Below are positions 53,165-62,129 of a stretch of 64,000 bases of DNA, piece after piece (position 1 is the stretch's first letter; each line of letters opens with the position of its first letter). The stretch comes from Globodera rostochiensis. Taxonomy: Eukaryota; Nematoda; Chromadorea; Rhabditida; Heteroderidae. The position numbers and the translations under genes are program-made. Location of the stretch: positions 1,573,193-1,637,192 of the forward strand of contig JAEVLN010000006.1 in the NCBI GenBank assembly GCA_018350325.1, read 5' to 3'. Below the pieces are notes generated by a model, which worked only from the letters and a program-made list of their open reading frames with translations, searched no databases and was not told the DNA's origin.

Positions 53165-53620
53165 AGTTTATTTACTGTTAAAGGACGAATTGCATCAAAT
53201 GAAAGAGTAATTGAAGAACAGAAAGAATCTGTCGACAAAAAGCTTGAACAAATGGAGAAAAGAGTTGCGAAACTTGAGCTCGAAAATGTGTGAATTTTTT
53301 TCTAAAAAACATTTTATTTTTTCTTGCCATTTGTTCAGAATGAACACTCCGCACTGAACACGAAAAACTGTCAACTGCACTTCGAAAAAAATATTATTAA
53401 AATATATTTAGCGGCATTTCCATTGGACTTGCGATCAAACGAATGCCATTGGACAAATATGTTGGAGCTCACAAATGGGTGAGAAAGAAAAAAGAATAAA
53501 AAATTTGTAAATTTAATTAATTTCCGTGATTATTTAATTTCCGCCAATTTATTTGTCGAATCTGCCGCCGATTTGTTTCCATGCTTTTCGTTGGGCATGC
53601 CTGGCACCAAACCCAATTTC
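53165..53620 (+). pseudogene. SPRY-domain protein remnant (SPRYSEC/RanBPM-like family)
   Basis: A coiled-coil segment (RIASNERVIEEQKESVDKKL, EQMEKRVAKLE) ends in TGA at about 53290. Further on come SPRY pieces: SGISIGLAIKRMPLDKYVGA then HKW before gtgaga (about 53409-53471), and ANLFVESAADLFPCFSLGMP then GTKPNFKFNI (about 53540-53610). These match the middle and end of the SPRY domains expanded in cyst nematodes, many of them secreted effectors; no signal peptide is visible here. The central part between the two pieces is missing, so the gene is broken. Confidence 0.55.
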
Positions 53621-54530
53621 AAATTCAATATTCCGATTACGATCGTTTTAATCTTTTTTTTCTTTGTCGATCAATTCATTTTGTTTTCGAATTTGTACAA
53701 TTTTTTTTTTTTGGTTTTTTTCTGTAAAATTTGCTTTGGTGTTCAAATTCAGCTAATGGTTTACTCTCTTCTGGTCCGAATACCACTAAAGTTTCAAAAA
53801 CAAATTGCCCTGCGTTAGATTGGACTATCTCATTAACATTTTATTTAAAATAAAACACACTAATATTTAAATGTGAAATGAATTAATCTTTAAAAATCAT
53901 GGATTTAAAATCATGGATGTTGAACGTTTTTATTTCCGGTAGCAACATGCAAGCAAGTGGCATATAAAATATGATTTTTTGATAATTTTTTATCAATCCA
54001 TATTGCAACACCAATCACGGATCAGAATCACAGATTATTTCAAAAAATCCGTGAGCCGTGATCATGGACCCCCAAAAAGGCCGTGTTTGGCGTGATCCGT
54101 GATCACGTCCAGCCCTGTCGGGAGTCCGGACTGGTCAAAGCGTGTGCCAACTTTCACAAGAATAAACTGCTCAATCGACTAAGCAGTTTCTCGCGAGCTT
54201 GGAGAAGAAAGAGGTGGGGGCAATTTACAACATTTTAAATAAATATTTGCAAATTTTGTTTTGGGTGAACTTGGAATTCCGGCTTAAAACTAGAGATCGG
54301 ACGGTACGGGAAAGTACCGACGCTTTTTCGGTACTTTTCGGTACTCAGGCATTGGTACTTTCCCGAATAGTACCGACCGAACCTTTTCGGAAAGTACCGA
54401 TGGTTTTCGGTACCGGTACTTTTTCGGTACTTTACCGAAAAGTACCGACCGAACAAAATTTGAGTACCGAAAAAAGTACCGAATGGAAAAATTGGTAATA
54501 TATTTGAATTTTTCAACTGTTATTCATAAT

Positions 54531-54600
54531 ATTACATGGCTCAGTGGTTAAACTGTGAACCAAAAGACCCTATTGTCTGAGGTTCGAGTTCTCGAGTCAA
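54531..54600 (+). repeat. tRNA-like module inside the hAT-like element
   Basis: TGGCTCAGTGGTTAAACTG fits an A box and GAGGTTCGAGTTCTC a B box, about 40 nt apart. No sound acceptor stem. Confidence 0.4.
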
Positions 54601-54648
54601 AATTTCTTTTTATTGAATGCCCTGGTGAGTGATGACTGGGGTTCAAAC

Positions 54649-55492
54649 CAGGCGTGGGCACGGATACGAATTTTTGTATCCGTATCCGTCCGTCCTCAAA
54701 ATCTCATATCCGTTATCCGTCCGTATCCGTGACCTTCAAAAATCCCATATCCGGATATCCGTCCGCGGATGTCCGCGGATATCCGCATTATTTAAAAATC
54801 ACTAGAGTTTTCTCCAAAGTTCGAAAAAATGATTTTTCAAAGCGTTTTTTCCAATCGCATTATCGTCTGATTAAAATTAAATCGAAATTGATATGTATTG
54901 AGCTTAACAAGAAAATTTAAAGGGAAAAGATTGAACTTTTGATTGTTTGTTAATCAATTTTTTGAAAAAAGATTTTCGGTATTTTTTTAGAATTTTTAAC
55001 ATTTTTGTTTTTAAAAAAGGCAACATTTTTTTGAAAATTCTGCTTTACTGCTGGGGGGGGGGGGTGGGAGGTCGGCGGTGCCGATAGGCGCCGCCGAGAG
55101 AAAAAAATTGAATATTAGAAGACTTATGGTAAGAAAAATCGTCCAATTTTTAGGTAATTGAGTTAAAAAATGAACAATTTTCATGTAATGCTTAAAATTT
55201 ATTTTTTATATCTGATTTTTTTCAAAAAGTTGTAAGAAAAAGAAAAGTTAAAGAATAAAAACAAAAAATAAAGATAATGTCGAGAGGGTATAGAACCATC
55301 GACCCCAAGTAACATCCCAATGAAATTTTAACCTCTAGGCCATGTTCAAATCTAAACTTTTTCCTTTCGTTTTAATAAATTTTCCTTCAGCAGTAAAAAA
55401 ACAACGGATACACGGATATCCGCGGATATTAGGTTCATATCCGTTATCCGTCCGTATCCGGATATATCCGCGGATATCCGTGCCCACGCCTG
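54649..55492. mobile_element. Nested hAT-like MITE, CAGGCGTGGGCACGGATA ends
   Basis: Ends CAGGCGTGGGCACGGATA / TATCCGTGCCCACGCCTG with perfect flanks GTTCAAAC (54641-54648 and 55493-55500). The ends consist of tatccgtatccgtccg / cggatatccgcgg palindromic repeats. A ggcgccgccgag repeat and a minus-strand tRNA-like module (about 55280-55345, TGGCCTAGAGGTTA and GGTTCTATACCC) lie inside. Confidence 0.92.
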
Positions 55493-56579
55493 GTTCAAAC
55501 CCCGACTGTGTACATATATAGTTTTTAGAAAAAAACAATATTTTTTCTTTAAATATGTATTTAAGATTTTTAAAATTGAAGGTAATTTAGGAATTTTTCA
55601 ATTTTTTGAATAGCAAATAATTTTCAAAAATTTTAACCGATTCAAAACTTCTAAGATTTACATAAAGAATTACTTTTTTTCACCATTATAGTTATCGAAA
55701 TTGGACAAGATTTCTTAATAAATCGTAGGCGTGAGCACGGGCATCCGGATATCCGCGGATATATCGACGGATAACGGATATGAGATTTTTTTGGGGGCGG
55801 ACTCGGAATTTCAAAAGTGTCCGGTGAAATTTTATTTGATTTTTAAAATTTTTTTAAGCATTTTTTTGTTGCCGAAATGCATTTTTTGGGCAATTTTTTC
55901 TTAATAAATGCCATCAAAAATCCAAAATTTTCTCGGCGGCACTGCCGAGCCCCATTCAAACTGATCCAAAAACTATTAAAATCATGCCACAGAACAGGAA
56001 CAGGTCGAAATGCTAATTTTCTTGAACCGCAATCTCCCAATACTCAATAATAAATATTAATAAAGCCAAGATTTCCAAATTAAACGATTTTTTGTTGAAA
56101 AGTTAATTAAAAAAATCTTGGTACCGAAAACCGAAAAAGTACCGACAATTTTTTTCGGTACTTTTCGGTACCGGTACTTTTTCGGTACTTTACCGAAAAG
56201 TACCGACCGACCCTTCTGGCCGGTCTCTACTTAAAACATGGAATTTAGCGCAATATTTTTTTAAATTTTGTTCAAGAATAAGAATGCACAACTTTTGATC
56301 CTCTCAAAAGATTTTTTGTAAATTGATCAAAAAATTTTGGACCGTGACCAGCTAGCTGATCGTCGGGCTACCGGTCCGAGTGCCGAATGGTCCGAGTACC
56401 GAAAGCCGAGTGCCGAATGGTCCGAGTGCCGAATAGTACATACAGTCCGACAAATTTAAACCGAAGGTCGAATAAAATAAATTCAGGTGAAGGTCGAATT
56501 AAAACTAGGTATGGTAGAAGAACGTTGTTTTAAACATTTTACAACACCGATAAGCTTTTAACAATCATTTAAATTAGGG

Positions 56580-56760
56580 TTAAGCCCCGACATGGCAAAC
56601 CCCGACCCTGAGTTTCCCGCCACCGAGCAGGGTTGCCGCCGGTTACTCGAAACCCGGTCTTTTTCTCGACCCGAGACCCGACCCGAGGTTTTTTTGGTCG
56701 ACCTGATCCGAAACCCGACCCCACATTTTTCTCAACCCGCGGCAACCCTGCCGGGGTCGG
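56580..56760. mobile_element. Nested TAGGG / CAGGG element remnants
   Basis: A TAGGGTTAAGCCCCGAC end (family of 5372 and 13748) is interrupted by an element with ends CAGGGTTGCCGC / GCGGCAACCCTG (56632-56751), rich in cccgacccgag. Flanks of the inner element do not match clearly. Confidence 0.5.
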
Positions 56761-56919
56761 GGAAAGTCAACATTGATTTTTGGAAAATTTTGTTTTTTCG
56801 AAAAATTGTTCGAATTCGGGTGCGTTTCATTTGTATATAAATTGATCCATACACTCAAAAAATTAGAAGTCGACACGCAAATTTTTTTGTTCTATTCGGC
56901 ACTCGACGACAGTAGTGAA

Positions 56920-57690
56920 CCTCCCCCCCCCCTCGTGGGGCACCCCATCCCATCGTGGGCCTATTGAGTCCCATAGAGTCCCGTCCTCTCGTGGACCTAT
57001 TGAAGGGTTTATTCCCGTTTCATCGTGAGCCTGTTGAATTGGTTTTTGAACCAAAGTGTTTGGGATAAGGGTTCGGGGGTGAACCCTTATCCCATCGTGG
57101 ACCTTTTGAGTCCCGTACTCTAGAGGTCCGATCCCATCGTTGACCTGTGAAGGGTCTATTCCCATTTCATCGCGAACCTGTTGAATTGGTTTTTGAACCA
57201 AAGGGTTTGTGGTAAGGGTTTCGGGTTAAGCCCTCTGGGATAAGGGTTCGGGAGTAAGAGTCCCGTCCTCTCGCGGACCTATTGAAGGGTTTATTCCCGT
57301 TTCATCGTGAGCCTGTTGAATTGGTTTTTGAATCAAAGGGTTTGGGAGGGTTCTGGTTTTGTTGGGAGGGCTTTGGTCTTTGAACCAAAGGGGTTGGGAG
57401 GGTATTGATTTTTGATCCAAAGGGTTTAAGGGGTTTGGGGTGAACCCCATCCCATCGTGGACCTATTTGGGTCCAGGGCTGTACCTAAGGGTTTGGGTGT
57501 GGGGTGAGCATTGATTTGTCCACCCCATCCCATCGCGGACCTATTGGGGTTTTTTTTCCAGGGGTCGGTCCAAAGTCCCCATCGTGAACCTAATGAAACC
57601 CATCCCATCGTTGTCCTTTTGGGTTTTTCGAGGGACCGGACTTTCAGGGAAAATCCCTCCCCATCGCAGGGTTATAGGGGGTTTCAAGGT
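56920..57690. repeat. Degenerate 135-150-bp tandem repeat
   Basis: Units with cccatcgtggacctattgaa and ttgaattggtttttgaacca, seen at 57037, 57184 and 57319. It leads into the pyrimidine block. Open frames here come from the repeat. Confidence 0.7.
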
Positions 57691-57709
57691 TTAACCCTGA
57701 AGGTTACTT

Positions 57710-59420
57710 CTCTCTCCCTCCTTTCTTCTCCTCTTCCCCTTTATCTCTCCCCTTCTTTTCTCTACCTTTTATCTCTCCCTTCTCTTTCACTCTCTCTCCG
57801 TCACTTCTCACCCCTCCCTTTCTCTCTCTATCTCTTTCTTTCCCCTTCCTTTCCCTCTATCTCTCTCCCCTCTTTTTCTCTCTCCTTCCCTCTCTCTCTC
57901 TCTCTCTCTCTACTTTTTATCTCTCCTCTCCCCTTTCACTCTCTCCCCTCTTTTTCTCTCTCCTTCCCTCTCTCTCTCTCCCCACCTCTCTCTCTCTACC
58001 TTTTATCTCTTCCTTCTCTTTCATTCTCTCTCCGTCACTTCTCACCCCTCCCTTTCTCTCTCTCTCTTCCTTTCCCCTTCCCTTCCCTTTATCTCTCTCC
58101 CCTCTTTTTCTCTCTCCTTCCCTTTCTCTCTCTCTTTCTACCTTTTATCTCTCCCTTCTCTTTCACTCTCTCTCCGTCACTTCTCACCCCTCCCTTTCTC
58201 TCTCTCTCTCTTCCTTTCCCCTTTCCTTCCCTTTATCTCTCTCCCCTCTTTTTCTCTCTCCTTCCCTTTCTCTCTCTCTCTACCTTTTATCTCTCCCTTC
58301 TCTTTCACTCTCTCTCCGTCACTTCTCACCCCTCCCTTTCTCTCTCTCTCTCTTCCTTTCCCCTTTCCTTCCCTTTATCTCTCTCCCCTCTTTTTCTCTC
58401 TCCTTCCCTTTCTCTCTCTCTCTACCTTTTATCTCTCCCTTCTCTTTCACTCTCTCTCTGTCACTTCTCACCCCTCCCTTTCTTCTCTCTCTCTCTCTCT
58501 TCCTTTCCCCTTTCCTTCCCTTTATCTCTCTCCCCTCTTTTTCTCTCTCTACTTCCCTTTCTCTCTCTCCTCTACCTTTTATCTCTCCCTTCTCTTTCAC
58601 TCTCTCCTCCGTCACTTCTCACCTCTCCCTTTCTCTCTCTCTCTCTTCCTTTCCCCTTCCCTTCCCTTTATCTCTCTCCCCTCTTTTTCTCTCTCCTTCC
58701 CTCTCTCTCTCTACCTTTTATCTCTCTCTTCTCTTTCACTCTCTCTCCGTCATTTCTCACCCCTCCCTTTCTCTCTCTCTACTTTTTATCTCTCCTCTCC
58801 CCTTTCACTCTCTCCCCTCTTTTTCTCTCTCCTTCCCTCTCTCTCTCTCCCCTCCTCTCTCTCTACCTTTTTCTCTCCCTTCTCTTTCACTCTCTCTCCG
58901 TCACTTCTCACCCCTCCCTTCCCTTCCCTCTATCTCTCTTCCTTTCCCCTTCCCTTCCCTCTATCTCTCTCCCCTCTTTTTTCTCTCTCCTTCCCTATCT
59001 CTCTCTCTCTCCCCTTTCTCTCTCTCCCCTCTTTTTCTCTACCTTTTATCTCTCCCTTCTCTTTCACTCTCTCTCCGTCACTTCTCACCACTCCCTTTCT
59101 CTCTCTCTCTCTTCCTTTCCCCTTCCTTTCCCTCTATCTCTCTCTCTCTCTCTCTCTTCCTTTCCCCTTCCCTTCCCTCTATCTCTCTACCTTTTATCTC
59201 TCCTCTCCCCTTTCTCTCTCCTTCCCTCTCTCTCTCTCTCTACCTTTTATCTCTCCTCTCCCCTTTCTCTCTCTCCCCTCTTTTTCTCTACCTTTTATCT
59301 CTCCCTTCTCTTTCACTCTCTCTCCGTCACTTCTCACCCTCCCTTTCTCTCTCTCTCTCTTCCTTTCCCCTTCCCTTCCCTCTATCTCTCTGTCTCTCTT
59401 CTTCCCTCTTCCCTTCAACC
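57710..59420 (+). repeat. Pyrimidine-only satellite, about 142-bp unit
   Basis: 1.7 kb of almost pure C/T on the plus strand. A unit containing taccttttatctctcccttc and ctctccgtcacttctcaccc recurs about every 141-142 bp between 58.1 and 58.7 kb (58139, 58281, 58422), and less regularly elsewhere. A 667-codon open frame across it codes only Ser/Leu/Pro/Phe and is an artefact of composition. Confidence 0.9.
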
Positions 59421-59699
59421 CTCACACTTTACTTCTCTCTCTTCCCATTTTCGACCCTCACCCCCTACGTCTCTCGGAGCAGGTGTGAACTCCTCAATAT
59501 TTACTCACTTCTAAATAGGTAGTGTTTGCATTACAGATTAAATTTGAGACGATTGGTAAAATCCTTTGATGTTGAAGCAAAATAAGGAAGTCGGATTATT
59601 CTTATTACACTTCCGTCCCCGTTGTTGGTGTACACCCCGATTGCTCGTTAGGCGTTCACCCCCTCATTCTACCCATCCATCCATTGGGCAGAAGGGTCA

Positions 59700-60155
59700 A
59701 CAAAATTGATTTGGAAAGGGTTTCGGTTTTTGAACCAAAAGTTTTTGGGAGGGTTCGGTTTTCGAGCCAAAGGGTTTCGGTTTGGATCAAAGGGTTTAGG
59801 AGGATTTCGGTTTTTGAGCCAAAGGGTTTGGGAGGGTTTCGGTTTTCGAGCCAAAGGGTTTGGGAGGGTTTAGGTTTTCGATCCAAAGGGTTTGGTAGGG
59901 TTTCGGTTTTGGATCAAAGGGTTTGGGAGGGTTTCGGTTTTCGAGCTAAAGGGTTTCGGTTTTGGATCAAAGGGTTTGGGAGGGTTCGGTTTTCGAGCCA
60001 AAGGGTTTGGTAGGGTTTCGGTTTTGGATCAAAGGGTTTAGGAGGGTTTCGGTTTTGGATCAAAGGGTTTAGGAGGGTTTCGGTTTTGAATCAAACGGTT
60101 TGGGAGGGTTTGGGGAGTGTTTCGGTTTTTGAGCCAAAGGATTTGGGAGGGTTTT
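59700..60155 (+). repeat. G-rich tandem repeat of about 32 bp
   Basis: Units of gggtttgggagggtttcggt and tttcgagccaaa, with some shortened ones. Runs GGGTTTGGGAGGG could form G-quadruplexes. Similar blocks recur at 61045-61350, 62040-62130 and 62660-62775 between the purine blocks. Confidence 0.85.
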
Positions 60156-60965
60156 GGTTTTGAAGAGAAAAAGAAGGGAAAATGAGGAGAGAGAGAGAAA
60201 GGAAGAGGAAAATAGGGTAGAGAGAGAAAGGGAAGAGGAAAGGAGGAGAGAGAGAGAGAAAAGCAAGAGAGGGAGAAAGGGAGAGGAAAGACGAAAGACA
60301 ATGTAGACAGAAGAGGAAGGTAAGGGAGGAAGAGAGAGAAAAAAGAAAGAGAAAAGGTGGGGGAGAGAGAGAGAAAAGGAAGGGAGAGAGAGAAGGAAAG
60401 AACAAAGAAGAGAGACAACGGAGACGGTAGAGGAAGGTAGGGGAGGCGAGAGAAAAGGAAGAGAAAAGGAGGAGAGAGAGGAGAGAGAGACAACGGGGCC
60501 AGAAGAGGAAGGTAAGGGAGGGAGAGAGAGAAAAAAGGAAGAGAAAAGGTAGGGGAGAGAGAAAGGGGAACAGGAAAGAAGAGAGACAACGGGTCCAGAA
60601 GAGAAAAGTAGGGGAGAGAGAGTGAAAAGGAAGAGAAAAGAAGGGGAGAGATAAAGGGGAAGAGGAAAGAAGAGAGACAACGGGGCCTGAAGAAGAAGGT
60701 AAGGGAGGGAGAGAGAAAAAAAGGAAGAGAAAAGGTCGGGGAGAGAGAGAAAAGTAAGAGAAAAGGAGGGGAGAGAGAAAGGGGAACAGGAAAGAAGAGA
60801 GACAACGGGGACGGAAGAGGAAAGTGGGAAGGGAGAGAGAGCGAGAGAAAGGGAAGAGGAAAGAAGACAACACAGCGGGTACGGAAGAGGAAAGTAGGAA
60901 GGGAGAGAAAGGGACGAGAAAAGTAGGAGAGGGAGAAAGGAAAGGAGTGGAGAGAGAGAAAAAAA
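60156..60965 (+). repeat. Purine satellite block 1
   Basis: Nearly pure A/G, with cgggg(a/c)c(g/a)gaagagga phrases every 60-120 bp. The reverse strand resembles the pyrimidine block at 57710-59420. Confidence 0.85.
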
Positions 60966-61354
60966 AACTTTGGTGTCAACCCCCGTCCACTCGTGAGGTG
61001 ACCACCCCCTCCTTCCACCCATCCATTGGGCAGAATGGGTCAACAAAATTGATTGAAGAGGGTTTCAGTTTTTTTTGAACCAAAGGGTTTTGTGAGAGTT
61101 TCGGTTTACTAAAAGGGTTGGGAGGGTTTCGGTTTTTTGAGCTAAAGGGTTTGGAAGGGTTTTGGTTTTCGAGCCAAAGGGTTTGGGACGGTTTTGGATA
61201 AAAGGGTTTGGGAGGGCTTCAGTTTTCGAACCAAAGGGTTTTGAGGGTTTTGGGAGGGGTTCGGTTTTTGAGCCAAAGGGTTTGGGGGTTTCGGTTTTGG
61301 GTCAAAAGGTTTAGGAGGGTTTCGGTTTTGGGTCAAAGGGTTTGAGAGGGTTTT

Positions 61355-61975
61355 GGAGAGAAAAAGAAGAGAAAAGGAGGAAAGAGAGAGAAAGGGGAGA
61401 GGAAAAAAGATAGACAACGGGGACGGAAGAGGAAAGTAGGGGAGAGAGAAAGAAAGAAAGAGGAAAATAGGGAAGAGAGAGAAAGGAAGAGGAAAGGAGG
61501 AGAGAGCGAGAAAAGCAAGAGTTAGGGAGAAAGGGGAGAGGAAAGAAGAGAGACAAATGGGGCTGTAAAGGAAAGTAGGGGGGGGGGGGGAGAGAAAAAG
61601 AAGGAGAGAGAGAAAGGGAAGAACAAAAAAGAGAGACAACGGGGCGAGAAGAGGAAAGTAGGAGAGAGAGAGAGAAAAGGAAGAGAAAAGGAAGGGAGAG
61701 AGAAAGGTGAATAGAAAAGAAGCGAGACAACGGGGACGGATGAGGAAAGTAAGGGAGGGGAGAGAGAGAAAGAGAAAGCAAGAGGAAAGAAGAGAACACA
61801 GCGGGGACGGAAGAGGAAAGTAGGGGAGAAAGAAAGGAAGAGGAACGGGAAGAGAGAGAAAGGGAAGAGGAAGGGAGGAGAGAGGTGGAAAAGCAAGAGA
61901 AAGGGAAGAGGAAAGAAGAGAACACAGCGGGGACGGAAGAGGAAAGTAGGGAGAGAGAGAGAAAGGGAAAAAAGT
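61355..61975 (+). repeat. Purine satellite block 2
   Basis: A/G block like block 1. Its last part (about 61800-62060, ending gttcatcagatgtaggcag) is repeated at about 62430-62670, so a segment of roughly 0.6 kb has been duplicated. Confidence 0.85.
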
Positions 61976-62129
61976 TCCCAGGAGTTTTGGTTTTTCTTAC
62001 TCCCGGAGGGCCTAATAATACTAATAGGTTCATCAGATGTAGGCAGTTTGGGAGGGTTTCGGTTTCGGATCAAAGGGTTTGGTAGGGTTTCAGTTTTCGA
62101 GCCAAAGGGTTTGGGAGGGTTTCGGTTTT

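Larger units (their letters stand above)
54291..56229. mobile_element. hAT-like element, TAGAGATCGG ends, 8-bp duplication
   Basis: Ends TAGAGATCGG / CCGGTCTCTA, flanks CTTAAAAC at 54283-54290 and 56230-56237, perfect. Subterminal cggtacttttcggtac repeats occur at both ends in inverted order. The 1939-bp length includes at least one further element (54649-55492) and a partial copy of it (about 55726-55790). No transposase. Confidence 0.9.

Noticed and set aside
54121..54213. Exon-like frame SGLVKACANFHKNKLLNRLS before gtgggg
   Set aside because: Directly follows a transposon-like end (cagccctg) and has no second exon or family; too weak to list as a gene.
54531..54600. Functional tRNA gene
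   Set aside because: A and B boxes fit, but no seven-base acceptor stem or normal anticodon arm could be drawn.
56340..56480. ccgagtgccgaatggt repeats as a regulatory array
   Set aside because: Short, imperfect, and resembles other simple repeats in this region; no associated gene.
57511..59514. 667-codon open frame rich in Ser, Leu, Pro and Phe
   Set aside because: It lies wholly in a C/T satellite, where stop codons cannot occur in that composition; no start context, splice signal or domain.
59700..60155. Telomere repeat
   Set aside because: Nematode telomeres are usually TTAGGC; the unit here is about 32 bp and interrupted by ttcgagccaaa.
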